A stretch of 64,000 nt of DNA from Theileria orientalis strain Shintoku (Eukaryota; Apicomplexa; Aconoidasida; Piroplasmida; Theileriidae), in assembly GCF_000740895.1 (NCBI RefSeq), contig NC_025263.1, forward strand, positions 1,116,001 to 1,180,000, read 5' to 3'. The notes under the pieces are model-generated. The model did not search any database and was not told the origin of the DNA. It saw only the letters and a program-made list of their open reading frames with translations. Shown here in pieces: positions 44,822 to 57,672 of the stretch. The position numbers were made by a program, and so were the translations under genes. How positions within the stretch are numbered: the stretch's first letter is position 1; every line of letters starts with the position of its first letter.

Positions 44822-46811
44822 TAATACTCATTCTCCGATAGTGATTGATATACAGGATTGCGTTTTAGCGAGATGTGAAATGGGCTCACCACTATTTTTT
44901 TCAGAGCACTCTAAAACCTATAAAAAGCAAATATTAGTAAAATAGTGGACGAAACCTACAATTAACTATACTTATATCAGTACAGATACACTTAACTATG
45001 CTTATATCAGTACGTATCTTTGTATATAACTAAGCATATGCGAAATCCATATAGAACAACCCCGAGCTGCCATACACCGCAGTAACGCAGCACGTGTTGG
45101 GGATAAATAGACTCTGCCTACCTTCACATTAGATATCGATTCCGGCGACGTTGCCACCAGTGAGAACGGCAGTATGTTATTCAGGTCCGTGGTTGTTATG
45201 AACTCCAACTTGACCGACTCCATGCCTCCGAGACTCGGTATCAGCCAGTTCAGCGAGTCCGCGTTCGTCTCAAAGGTCCCTCCCTCGTTGTAGTTGACCT
45301 TGATGTTGTCAAAGCGCGAGTGCAGCACCTGGAATGTCATGTCCGTGAAGTTCAGTTCCGAGTTGTTCGTTATTTCCACCACCACTGCCGTCTCACTCGC
45401 TCCTTCGCTCGGCCAACACGTCACACTCAGTGGGAAGTTATCCTAAACACGTGTTAGTTTTCCCCAATACATCCACAATTTAACTGTGTGCTCTTTCTTA
45501 CCTCTGATAATTTATACTTCCACTTCATTACTGACAGTTGCTGGCCAAGATTAAATCCGTTTTGAAACTCTATCTTCGACTTAGTTACCATTTTCTTGTC
45601 GACCATCGGGTGATACTTCATTTTAATTCCAGCATTAGGCGACAACTGTGCAATTGATTAATAAATAAGGCAATTCACTCAATACTTTACTCAACTCACT
45701 GGTAAATAGTCTCAATACCACCTAATTTACAAAAGTAATCATATAACATCTAACTATGCCAATACTAAATAAACCATATATAACCTTATCTTTTAATATG
45801 AGTCCTACCTGTAGTGATGCCGATTGTGCCTGTTCTTCAAATACTGTTATCACCAACTCTCCTTGCACATCCAACGAGTCCACGTCTAAATAAATCCTTT
45901 TAATCGTTTCACTTTACCTCCGTCTAGGTGCAAATTCCCGTTACAGGTTTCTATTATTTGTACTACTACTGGCGCCTCTCCCTTCACCACTTTAGCTGTC
46001 TCCTTCTCCTTCAGCTTCTTTATTGTGTTTATTGCTGACAGATTACGAGCCTGAATTTGATTTGTATCCTGTGTTATTTAACAAATATCTAACTCTTATC
46101 GCTACCGCGTACTTGTAATTGTATCTTCGGCTCTTGTACCACTGGCGGCTGCTCCTGTGCGTTTGAGTGTGCCATTTGATACGATGGGTCCACAAACAGC
46201 CGATCCAGCTGTCTTCTCTTTTCCATTTTCGACGACAATTCTCTTCTCTTTTCCTCCTCGCGCACCTTCGTCTTCTCCAGCATCTTGTACATCTTCTCAT
46301 CGTACGAGTCCATCTCTATGTACACCTTTATTTGATCAAACGTCAGGCTTTCTCCTCTGTTATTACTAACTAATTCGTCCATGTAGAACAGTATGTCAAA
46401 TATATTCGCGAGTATGTTCGATTCATTTATTTGTGGTTTCACCAAGTTCTAAAAATTCATTAGCTCCCAACACACCAAATCAAGACCTGCACTAACACTT
46501 ATACTCACCTGAACTATTTCCACCAGAGTCTTTAGCAGAACCAGGTCTTCTATTATATTCGATTCCAGCGTCGTCATCACGAACACGTAATATTCGTCCA
46601 CTGATTGGTATAGAAAGCGGTGCTTGTTGCTCTCTACGAAAGTGTGGTCTCCACCTATGAATCCTTTACTTTTACCAAACTCACTTTTGTTTTCTATCAG
46701 TCTCAAGAAATTCGAGAAGCAGGATTCAATCTGTTCTCTGGTGAACGGAATATGTTGGCGAGAGACCAAAATCTTCATATCTGAAGCCAATCCAGTACTG
46801 AGTATACTCAT
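44821..46811 (-). CDS. Coatomer subunit delta (delta-COP)
   Basis: About six exons on the minus strand. The N-terminal longin domain reads ASDMKILVSRQHIPFTREQI and HTFVESNKHRFLYQSVDEYY. Then come NIIEDLVLLKTLVEIVQ and EMDSYDEKMYKMLEKTKVRE, which match ARCN1/Ret2. The C-terminal mu-homology domain contains MKYHPMVDKKMVTKSKIEFQ, FPLSVTCWPSEGASETAVVV, the WLIP motif, FSLVATSPESISNVK and a last exon ending PVYQSLSENEY. Delta-COP is part of the COPI coat for Golgi-to-ER retrograde transport. The last exon is 44821-44910. Its stop TAA shares its last A with the ATG of the following gene. Exon borders between 45640 and 46090 are approximate. Confidence 0.9.
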
Positions 46812-47280
46812 ATTTAAATCATAAGAAAACCAATTGGAGTATCAGGGTGATTGTGTGATGGGTCAACAAAACATTCAAAATACCGTTATTAAAAATTCAG
46901 ATAAATGTGTTAACGAAAATCATTGATCAATTTGACAAATACTAACAATAAATACGAAATAAATATCAATATTTAACCACAATTGTTAGTTTTAAGATCA
47001 TATTCCAACTATTCATTAAGGTTATGTTCTTCAACCTCAAAACAAGCGTGTAATTAAAGAAATAATGATTTTGAGTAGCAAAATAAATTAAAACCTGGAT
47101 AAAAAATAATAAATAATGTTAAACGAAATTGTAAATGTATTTATTAAAATAAATTGTGTCAATGTTTGTTAATACCATGTTATCCCATAACCTTATACAC
47201 ATCATCTTCTCACATTATGAAAATTAAAATTAACTGTAAAATATAAGTATATATATTATACGTAATGAATTTTTTATAAA
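46812..47280. other. Divergent intergenic region delta-COP / RPA2
   Basis: 469 nt, AT-rich, between divergent starts. I see no feature beyond A/T runs. Confidence 0.45.
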
Positions 47281-50200
47281 ATGACAGAAGCAAACAAGAA
47301 TAGATCGAATCTTTCAGAATCTCATGTGGAAAGCTTCAACACGTTTATTGACCATTATTCTCGTCACATGGTCAGAACCATCCCTCCAGTTTATATCACA
47401 CACAACGCTGATCCACTTAAGTCTTTTTTGGATGCGAAAGAAACTCCATATTGTAAGCCATAGCAATAGAAGATAGATGATTTTTAGATGTTAAGGTGTC
47501 AGTGATATCGCTAAAAATCGGATATCCGATGAGACCGGGCTCGGAATGTATAGGAACGAGTCAGAAGATGTACCCATGGCACGCTAAAATAAGCCATACA
47601 ACCTACGAAGCGCCGCTGGTAGTGACATTTGGAATAAAGTTCAACGAATCGGAATCAATAATCACGAAGGAGGTACCAGTAGGACACATCCCAGTAATGG
47701 TCAGGTCAAACAGGTGTAACCTTAAAGGTTAGCTGAAACTACTAGATAGCTCATTAATAAACCTCAATAGGACTTTCGGGAGAAGAAATGGTGAAGCAGG
47801 GAGAGGACGCAGACGAGCCAGGAGGATACTTTATAATCAAGGGAAACGAAAGAATGATAAGGAACCTGATCGTTCCGAGGTCAAACTACCCAATCGCATT
47901 CAAGTCGGAGTCGAACCTGAATAAAAACCTGCTCTTCACAGAGTACGCAATTTTTATGCGCTGCCAGTCGTAAGTAGGGGATAATAGAAATTAATGAGTA
48001 GGGATTTGGACGGCTGCTTCGTGACAAATTATTTGCACCTGACGACGAACAAGAGGTGTATGTTCAGAGTTATAGTGAGGAACTCGACAGTGCTGGTGCC
48101 GCTGTTCCTGCTGCTGAGAGCACTGATGCCGTACATCAGCGAGGAGGAGTTCAGGAGGAAGATAATGGAGAACTGCAGAAACAACAGAGAAATGGCAGTG
48201 CTCTACAACATCATATACATGGACATGGCACACTGCGACCCAGTGCTGTCGGAAATAGACTTTATACAAAACAGAGTAAGGAAGATAGATAATAGGAAAC
48301 CGTAGTACCTCTACCGACTGGGAAAGGTGTGCTGGAGCCAGATCAACCAGTACCTGCACCCGGGCTCGACCTTCGAAGAGTGCGCACTGCACCTGATCAA
48401 GTACTTCGTGGTAATACACGCGGCCTCGAACACGGATAAGTTCAACACACTGATGTTCATGCTGAATAAGCTTTACGATTTATCGCAAGGAAACATACAG
48501 GTGAGTGATAGTGAAAAGGAAGAAGCAACCACCGGAAAAAATTGAACATTTAGGCGATAGTCTAGTTAGGATTAGTATTAGAATTATGTAAATCATAAGT
48601 CGTGGAATTAATGGTAACCGTAGAGCGAAAGTTATGACTCGTTCGCATTTCAGGAGATATTGTTGCCAGGGCATTCGTATTCATGTATACTTAAGGAGAG
48701 TCTGTACCTGTGTCTGACGAGAATAAGGACGATATACAACATGGAAATAAACAATTTCCTGAATCACCTGAAAGGTAAAGGAGATAATGGAAGCATAAAT
48801 GAGTAAATTTAGGAGGAAGAGGCTCGAAGAAGAGGAACTACGCGGGAGCGGAGAAGATGGAATCAGAGGCAGGAGAGGATCAGGAGGGACTGATAAGGAA
48901 CTTTATGAACTCAGTGCAGCTGTTCAACTTCGCAATCAACAAGGTGGCGCCGGAGATCCCGAGGAAAATACAATACTTCCTGTCAACAGGAAACGCAACA
49001 AATTCGCACTACGAGCTTAACCAGAACTCAGGATTCACAATAGTGCTCGACAGAATCAACTACCACAGGTTCGCAAGTCACCTGAGGTCAGTGCACAGAG
49101 GGAACATATTCACGAAGATGCACTCGACGCAGGTGAGGAAGCTGCTGGGAGAAACCTGGGGATTCATATGCCCAGTGCACACTCCAGACGGAGCGCCCTG
49201 CGGACTGCTGCTTCACCTGGCGCAGTACGCAAAGGCAGTGACGACGCCAAACAGGCCCTCGTACCTGGAGGCGATAAAGGCGTTTTTGAAATCGCAGTCG
49301 ACGCACACGACGAATTATAACGCGGGCAACGGGAACAGTTACAGAGATGATGGGCACTTGGAAGGGAAGGACGGAAGGATACCGCTGGTGGTGGACGGGA
49401 TACCGCAGTGCTACATCAACCTGAGAGACGTGGAAGGGTTCTACGATAGCCTGAAAAGCGCAAAAAACATTGAAAAGTACGGAATGTGCGCACACTTTGA
49501 AACGTGCGCAATAAGAGACAAATACGGGGCAGTGTCGTGCATATACATAATGACGTTCCCGGGAAGGTTAGTGAGACCAGTGAAGAACGTGAAGGATAAC
49601 AGAATAGAATACATAGGGCCAATAACACAGCTGTGGTCAACAATAGCAATAAACGAAGACGAATTGAATAAATCCCACGAAAAACTGAAGAATCATAAAG
49701 ACGAATCAACAAGGTATAGTAATGCTGACGAGTTGGACCAAAGTATATTAAGTGGTAGTGGAAGAGGCCGTGGCACTGGCAGTGGAGGAGAAGCTGAAGG
49801 GGGATGCAGTAGCGAAAGAGATGTAACAGTGGATTCACAAAATTATAAAATAGGTGACAACTATAAAGAGTTGGACAACTGTCCAGTGGTGTACGAGTAC
49901 ATGGAGCTGGACATGTGCTGCATACTGAGCGTGACGGCGAGTCTGACGCCATTCAGCAACCACAACCAGAGCCCGAGGAACATGTACCAGTGCCAAATGC
50001 TAAAGCAGAGCGTGGGATTGCCCTTCCACGCGCAAGTCTACAGGTCGGAAGTGAAGACGTACGTGCTGACGAGTCTGCAGAAGCCGCTGGTGTACACGAA
50101 GGAGTACGAAAAAATGGCATTCGAAGATTACCCGACGGGAGTCAACTGCGTAGTGGCAATAATAGCACACTCAGGATTCGACATGGAGGACGCAATGATA

Positions 50201-51561
50201 CTGAACAAGGCGTCAGTGGACAGAGGCCTGTTTAACTCGTTCATATATAAGACCAAGGTAGTTGACTTGAACGCACAGAGCGGAGGAAAGGAAGGAAAGG
50301 TAGGGCACGTGGAGTACTTCAATAACCTGGGATCGGACAATAAGCCGATAGTAAAGAGGCTGGACACAGACGGCCTGCCGAAAATAGGAGAAAAGCTGGT
50401 TAAAAACAGCCCAATATGTAGAATAGAGGAAAAGGGAAGAAATAACCTGATTAACGATAGAGTTATCAAGTACACAGAAGAGACAGCAGTGGTGGATCAC
50501 GTGACACTGGTAGGACAGTCAGAGTTGACAGTGGGAGACAAAATTAGCTGCCCAGGACTGAAGTACGGAAGAGCGCTGATAAAGCTGAGGATACTGAGGT
50601 CGCCAATAGTGGGCGACAAGTTCGCAAGCAGGCACGGGCAGAAGGGGATACTGTCGGCAGTGTGGCCGACGGAGGACATGCCCTTCCTGGAAAACGGAAT
50701 CGTGCCAGACGTTATATTTAACCCGCACGGACTGCCGTCGAGAATGACAATAGGTAGGTTGAGCAATAGCAGTACTTAGTGTAGTCATTGGCCTGTTTGA
50801 AAACATAAAACCTAAAACCCGTTCAGGGAAGCTGATAGAAGGAATGGCGGGGAAGTCAGCAGCACTGTACGGAAAGTGCCACGATTCGACGTGCTTTAGA
50901 GCTTTCGACCAGAGGAGTAAGGAAGGATTAGATTCACAAGGGAGCGAAGACGTAGTGGATAATTTTGGAAAGAGTCTGCTGGAGGCAGGATACGAGTACT
51001 ACGGAACGGAAAGCATGTACTGCGGAACGCTGGGAACGGAGATACAGACGCACATATTCGTGGGACTGATCTACTACCAGAGGCTACGGCACATGGTGTC
51101 GGACAAGGCGCAGGTAATTTTGTTGTCAGCCATGAGTTAAATAGGTGAGGTCGACGGGGCCGGTGGACACGATCACGAAGCAGCCGGTTAAGGGAAAGAA
51201 GAACCTGGGAGGAATAAGGTTCGGAGAGATGGAAAGAGACGCGCTGATAGCGCACGGAACGACGAACCTGCTTCAGGACAGGCTGCTGCACTGCTCAGAC
51301 GCACACCAGGCGTACGTGTGCCCAAAGTGCGGCTCAATCCTGTCGCCGTCAATCTCCTCGCTGGAGGCGAACACGAAGCGCCAAGTGTCGGTCTGCAGAA
51401 TATGCAAAGTTAACTGCAAATTGGTGACAATACCGTACGTGCTGAGGTGAGAATGGGCGTAGATAACGGTAATATGCAGATACGTGGCGAACGAACTGGC
51501 AACAATGAATGTAGGAATTAAGTTACACCTGTCACAACTAGGAACACAAATTGAGTCATAA
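47281..51561 (+). CDS. RNA polymerase I second-largest subunit (RPA2/RPA135)
   Basis: About nine exons. Recognised blocks in order: IPPVYITHNADPLKSFLD (N-terminus), IGYPMRPGSECIGTSQKMYP, GGYFIIKGNERMIRNLIVPR, GCFVTNYLHLTTNKRCMFRV, LKESLYLCLTRIRTIYNMEI, NSGFTIVLDRINYHRFASHL, then RSVHRGNIFTKMHSTQVRKL. The subunit-specific SVHRG sequence identifies Pol I rather than Pol II. GFICPVHTPDGAPCG, GFDMEDAMILNKASVDRGLF and [15 protein letters not shown] (hybrid-binding/active-site region) follow. The C-terminal zinc motif is CPKCG...CRICKVNC, and the end is LGTQIES. It transcribes rRNA genes in the nucleolus. An S/G/E-rich insertion (about 49640-49870) interrupts the protein before the QSPRN block. Several exon joins were not resolved to the base. 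Confidence 0.92.
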
Positions 51562-51609
51562 AGTCAAATCATACAATTTACATATATGTGTTAAGTAGAC
51601 AAATCGATA

Positions 51610-53956
51610 ATGGAATGTGCATATTATATGAAGCTAATATTGATACTAGTATGTGTTGACGTAATAGTGTGTAATGTGAATGAAAGTAATGGGAAAAATG
51701 AGGGAAATGTAAAAAATGAAGAAACTCCAATGCCTGAGAAAAGTGCACAGAGTCAAAATGAAACCGTAAAGAAAAGGGCGAAAAACGAAGTAAAACGGAA
51801 GGAAGATGAGCCGATAGAATTTAAAACGACAAAAATAGTAACAGGACTAGGTAAGTGAACTAGGAAGAAGAGGAAAATAAATGGGTTTTAGAGTACCTGG
51901 GATCGGGATACGACATCGTGAAGGCGAATACGTTGGGAGACTCAGACTACGGAGAGGATTTGGGGTACAGGGCACCGGTGATAGAGTTCATATGGGCGCA
52001 GACGGACGTGGGAGTGACAAACAGCCTAGACTCACTGCAGCCTGTGGGAGGCTGGGTAAGGCCTAAAGTGTCATGCGGAGAGTCTGAAGACGTAAGTTCA
52101 CACGAACGCTCATTCGCCTAGCAAATAAAAAACAAAAACTTTTAGGTGATGGAAATAGACTCAATTAGTAAAATGAAGGACGTGACGGAGGCAGACGTAG
52201 GGATAACAGTGAAGGTGCCAAACGCAGGGACGGGCTCGCTGAGCACTCAGTACGAGAACCTGAAGGACGAAAAGGAGGGCGTGAGCAACAAGCTGTACAC
52301 CAACGCATACTACTGCTTTACGTACGCAGCCGGGATTCCGCCAACACTTGACTGGTACGTACACACACATGTAGATATACGTGTATACACACACTTACTC
52401 AGATGTGTGTATTCATAGTTAAGTAAATATGCTCTTGTATGACCAGATATGTATGTGCAAAACATAACGGCACACATAGGATTACAACCGATGAATTTAC
52501 TGAATCGGCCTCAGAATTGCCTAAAACGATAAAACACTATGAAGAATGTACAATAGAAAAGTATAAAAAGAGAAAGAAGGTCTGCTCAGATTTGCTAAAG
52601 TGGATGGAGTTCTTTTCAGAGTTTGGAACTCACGTGGTCACGCAAATACACCTAGGTAAATGAACCAATTTAACGGCTGTAAACAGGAGGGAAGCTGACG
52701 AGGTACCTGAGCGTGCCCTCAAGTGTAGTGGACTCGCTGGCAAAAAACGGGTTCGAAGTGAACGCAGTGATCGGAGCGGCAATTTCTGGAGTTAATGTAG
52801 ACGTGTCGGTAGGAGTGTCGCAGCACTTTGAAGAGGAACTAAAGAACCTGAAGAAGTCGTCGAAGCTGAAGTTCAGTGTGATGGGAGGAATACACCCGGA
52901 CAAGAACATTTCGCCGGCCTCGATAAGAAAGTGGAAATCAACGGTTCCGAAGTACCCAATGCCAATAAGGATGGATCTGGTAAACATAAGCACGTATCTG
53001 CCAAGAGAATACTATAACGCGTTCAAGGAGGCTATGAATTTTTATATTGGATTGAACGAGGCGCTGCCGTGGGACATAGAAGAAAAGGAGGGGAGGATAA
53101 TGACGCTGAAATCAATAGTAAGATAAACAAGATTACGACAATTTTTAGCTCGTCAACTCGACTCAAGTGATAGCATCGAATGCGAACGAGGAGATACCCC
53201 TGGCAAAGTGTCCTAAAGATAAAAGGGTGCTATTTGGGTTCATTCTGAACATAGATAAGGAGCTGAAGACGGAGGTCTACCCATGCCCGCAGAATAAGTA
53301 CGGCACACCAAAGTCACGATTCTTTAGAGCGTTTTGCACAGTCGATAAGTTGAGTGAGAATTCTAACACGTTTATTTACATTCTCTGCGGCAACTCACTT
53401 GGTTTGGAATTCAAGACCAAGTACGAAAACAACCAAAATGTACGTCATATCATTTAGCTCCAACATTAAATTAATAACATCACAATTCTGCAGGAGTTAA
53501 CTTGTGATGAGGGAGATCAAATAATAACTGGCTTCAACATGATGTTAAATATGACTAAAGTAACACCGTGTAAAACAGGAGCAAGTTCGTGTGAAACTGA
53601 TCACAAGGGAGCGATGATGATAGTGTGCGCAGATAAAAGAATACCGGAATTGAAGGTAATTTAGAATACACAGTATACATGCTCACAAAAGCACGTTTAC
53701 CTCATTCTGATGCAAATCTCGTAGGCGGTTGAAACTGTGGCCAATATAGTCACAAATGATAAAATAGATATCGGAGACACGAGATACACTTTAATAGGTA
53801 TGGTCTCCCCTCTTTAATATAAATTTAGGGCTTGTGGGATGTATTGCAGAAAAGTCATCAGTAGTTTCAGCATGTAGCTCATTTGCAAACGGGTGTAAAC
53901 TCATAACAAAGGACACTTGCAACTTGTCGATTGGTTGGGGAATGTTTACAGCATAG
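51610..53956 (+). CDS. MACPF perforin-like protein (PLP), copy A
   Basis: About nine exons. Signal peptide near MKLILILVCVDVIVC, then a K/E/N-rich spacer. The apicomplexan MACPF start is YLGSGYDIVKANTLGDSDYG, then YRAPVIEFIWA and PVGGWVRPKVSCGES. The MACPF signature is FFSEFGTHVVTQIHLGG, crossing an intron. The second helix cluster region contains VIGAAISGVNVDVSVGVS. The C-terminal region has three related segments starting near CPKDKRVLFGFIL, CDEGDQIITGFNMM and CIAEKSSVVSACS, like the APC-beta repeats of apicomplexan PLPs. In relatives, PLPs form membrane pores used in egress or cell traversal. The target membrane here cannot be read. The frame appears intact. It is convergent with copy B, with 62 nt between stops. 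Exon borders are approximate. Confidence 0.87.
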
Positions 53957-54018
53957 TATCGTATAATATAAATTGATTTATTTACGAACGTACACTCACA
54001 TAATAACCAGTACATTTG

Positions 54019-56380
54019 TTATGACTTGCACAGTATGAACCCGAAGGGGTTATTGCTGTCCTTAAACTTGCAGCTGGTGCCGTACTTATCGCAAGCTTCA
54101 GGGTCATCAAACTTCGAGCTATCCTTTTTAGGCAATTTGGTCATGAATCCTATAACGATGCTTAAGATTCACCGTTACCTGTGATAATCTTGTACCCTTC
54201 TGAGCAGGAAATCTTATCTTCATCAGGACTTTCCGGAGTTGAAAATTTGAGTTGTAACTGAATAATTTGTGAGTTACCGTAAACAAACTTTGTTCAACTT
54301 TTCGTGGTAAGAGTAGCAAACTCCCCAAATGTATGCAGTTTCCTCTCCCTTTAGATGATACAAACATGATTTTTTCCCTAAAAACAATTCTTTTACGTCA
54401 ATTTATGCATACCATATTCGCATCCGTTCATGGCCGTGATCTCGCCGTTGTTTGTAACCACAATTAATCCCATTTGAATCGTGGAATGTTCAGGGCACTT
54501 TAGCTCGACGAAAGTCTATAGATTTAAATGACGAAGACAAAAATACTTCGTTGTCTTCTGAGATTTTTACGAATTGCTCAACACCAGGTTGTAATCCGCT
54601 GGTACAACTAATCCAGTTCCACGAATATTTGACGTCATCGTAAGTGGGAATCATGCATTCATTCCTAAGAGTAGATAAATTTTCAAGATCTCTTTTTTGC
54701 AAATAATAAAACTAACACTTTGGACTCGCAATAGTTGACACCCAGCAACTTATTTTCTCCGAAAATGAGTGAAACTCCAGATAAAATCTTTGAGCCTTCA
54801 GGACATTTGAATTTATTTTCTCGACTTAATGAAACAATGTTTGTTGAATTTTCAATCTACTCAATTGTCACGCGTGTGTCAGTTACCTCTTTTGAAAATT
54901 CTGTCACGTCGCCGCTTATCACCTTAAGCTGTTCATAGTTTATTCCATTTAGAATACCGTATTGGTGCAGAGCCTCGTCATATGACGAGTGTAACTTAGG
55001 GTCGAGCAGCGTTTTCAGGCTTGTCGCCACTACTCCTATTGGCATTGGGTTCTCTGAAACGCTTTCTGCCCAGCTTGCAAACTCTTCATCGTCAAGAGGG
55101 AAATTAGGCATATGACCACCTAAAACTGATATTTTCTTAAACCCTATTTCGTCCAGCTTTGACTTATCCTTGCTGGCGCTGGCTGATAAGTTGCCTTCTG
55201 ATGAACCAAGTGACGTTTGTATAGCAATATCCACATCCACTCCGTGTTCCCTCAAATCCTTGAGCTTAGACGCGTCAAATCGCATAGTCTGAGTTATTTT
55301 ACCTCCTAATTAAAATGTTAATTTTTTAAATCCTAGAAACTACCAATGGCTAAAACGTACCCAGCGTTAGTTGGTGGTTAAAATGTGTTCCAAACATTTC
55401 AAAAAACTTAATCCATGGTTTAATGGGATCGCACTTCTCGTTAGAACCGGATGATTTATCCAAAATATTGCAACCTTTAATTTCACTATATTTCAGCACT
55501 GGCAGCTTCGACACTGAGAACTCGAACGACTCAGTAAATTTCCTTTAAAAGTTTAGGGTTAATCGGTCTTACCATGGTAGATTCAGGGGTATTCCCACTT
55601 GATATCGTATGCACTGTTCAATTTTATTGTATACCCTCTGGCTCTTAGACCTAAACTAACATTAAATTACAATGAGTAACTTGAATTTCGAAAATGAATT
55701 TTTATATTCCAACGAGCCCGTAAATGAGTTGTTTGGTATGTCGCCGTTTAATTTAGCGTTTGCCGATAACGAATCCTTGAGATCGTCCAAATTGCTTATT
55801 TCGTTTATCTAATGAACTTATTAGTGTTGAGATAATAGTATGGTCGTCACCGGTATGTAACTTCACTAATTATTTATAAATTTAGTACTTTTGTTGATCT
55901 ACTACATGAAAAAACCGGTCTAACCCAGCCACCAACTGGGTGCAGGGATCCTAAAGTTGGTGAAAATCCTTCTGAGTTTTTTCTCCAGGTGAACTCTATT
56001 ATTGGAGCTCTGTACCCCGGATCCAATATTGACGCGTCACCTCCCATAGAGTTGGCATATATGGAATCGTAACCCACTCCCAGGTAATCTAACGGTCTAT
56101 GAGAACTACTAGTGGTTACCTAGGCCAGGACAGCCTCGGTCGTACTCATCGTTGGAATTATTTGACAACATTTCCTCGATATCTTGATCCAAGAGGACAT
56201 CTGTTTTGGAATATTAACTAGTACTCACTAACGTTCGGGATTAAGTTCTTCCAAATCGTCCTCCTCGGAGTCTATATAGCCATTTTCAGCTCCCAGGTGG
56301 CTCGAAATAGTGAGTGAATATGACTGTTTACATATTTTTGAAAATAGAGTCACACATACCAATAAATAAGATATATTCAT
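54019..56380 (-). CDS. MACPF perforin-like protein (PLP), copy B
   Basis: About ten short exons on the minus strand. The signal peptide region is MNISYLLVCVTLFSKICKQS followed by an acidic spacer. The MACPF start is GYDSIYANSMGGDASILDPG, then YRAPIIEF and PVGGWVRPVFSCSR, closely parallel to copy A. The signature is FFEMFGTHFNHQLTLGG. The exon at about 54880-55285 carries the segment equivalent to copy A (VDIAIQTSLGSSEG, VLGGHMPN, NPMPIGVVATSL). C-terminal exons hold the cysteine/tryptophan-containing beta repeats and end with a short segment GFILCKS. The copies share order and several motifs but have diverged strongly, so the duplication is old or the pair was brought together. Expression timing cannot be read. 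Confidence 0.82.
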
Positions 56381-56714
56381 CGTACAAATTTATATATAAA
56401 TAAAAAATTCATGTGTAAATTGTGTAATAAATAATATAGAGGTATTGGCTATTTTTAATCAACTTAAATACAACTTCATGTATGAACACAGACGTTTCTC
56501 TGGAAATAATAAATTTAAGTGCAAATTTTAAATCGAATGATAATTTTAGCTTTACTAATTTTTTGTTTAATATTTAAATTTTAATTATGCTCATATAACT
56601 TTAAATTTTAGTTTTTTGCTAAAAATGTGCATCACATACTCTGCCTTACACAACTTATATTTTTATAATGTTCATGTACCATAAGCAGTGTTGAGGTTCA
56701 TAAATCCATCAAAT
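56381..56714. other. Divergent intergenic region PLP-B / uL29m
   Basis: 334 nt, extremely AT-rich, between divergent starts. No motif was identified. Confidence 0.45.
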
Positions 56715-57637
56715 ATGAGCCTCATTAGATTTTTCAGACCACGAATACCATTTTCGGCAATTCCTAAACGAGGAATCGATGAGCTTTGGAAAGGTTGGAA
56801 TCCCCTGTGAAATTACATAATCTAACTCTTAGGTGGCTACCTTGACCCCGAAACTCCCTTTGGACAAAAGGAAAAGCTTTCTACCACTGGGTATCCCTGG
56901 CCTTCCTACCTCCTTCGTCAGAAAAGTTTCGAGGATTTGAGGAGCCTCTACTTTTCGTGCCTCAAGGAGAAGAATCTGCTGCTAGGGGAGCGATGGGCTG
57001 CGTACCAGAACCACACGAAGCCTCCGAAGCACGGGAGGCTGAAAAAGGTTTGTTCTTTCCCACACACGCTGCTTAGGTCAAGCTTACCATGAAGCGGATC
57101 CTGGGCGTGATAACGAGGAGGGAGATACACCAGCAGTGTGTAAGGGCGAAACAGATTCTTAAGGCTCAGGTACCAAAAGGGAACTGCAATCTCTTTCAGG
57201 AGGAGAAGGAGGTGCTCGAAACGAGGATGTTTAAGCTAAAGGAGCTTCTGAACGAACTCAACTTTAAAATAAAAAGGTTTGTTTTATCTGCTGATTGTAA
57301 AACAACCTCAGTTTAACCCGATTTACTCTATTATAAAACATAAATTCATATTAATTTCTTACGCAGGTCTAAATTGGAGGACTCGCTAGCCAAGACGGGG
57401 TGGATAAACACAGCTTCCAGAATCGAAGCTGAGATGGAGGAAATAGAGATGAAGCTGCAGCCCCTGAGGAAAGGTAAGCGTGCGTGCGCTCATTCTGCTT
57501 TAGAAACGTTGCAACTGAGGACGCCTAACTGGCGGTATGAGCGGAAGTACTCTGACCTTCCGGGGAGAATAACCTGGAACAAGGACTACATTCCTGCGCT
57601 CAGAAACGTCATGCGCAGGCCTTTTAAGTTTTATTGA
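56715..57637 (+). CDS. Mitochondrial ribosomal protein uL29m (MRPL47-like)
   Basis: About five exons (first 56715-56793, second from 56833). The N-terminus MSLIRFFRPRIPFSAIPKRG is a mitochondrial presequence, followed by GIDELW. The conserved uL29m/MRP-L47 motif is GYPWPSYLLRQKSFEDLRSL, then YFSCLKEKNLLLGERWA, equivalent to the family GRAW...LR.KSFEDLHKLWYVLLKE.N.L. The remaining exons encode charged helices (IHQQCVRAKQILKAQ, SRIEAEMEEIEMKLQPL) and a basic tail ending RNVMRRPFKFY. It lies at the polypeptide exit of the mitoribosome. It converges with the next gene, with only 35 nt between stops. The borders near 57060-57370 are approximate. Confidence 0.8.
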
Positions 57638-57672
57638 GCTGAGTGTACGCAATATACTACATTAGGCAATAT

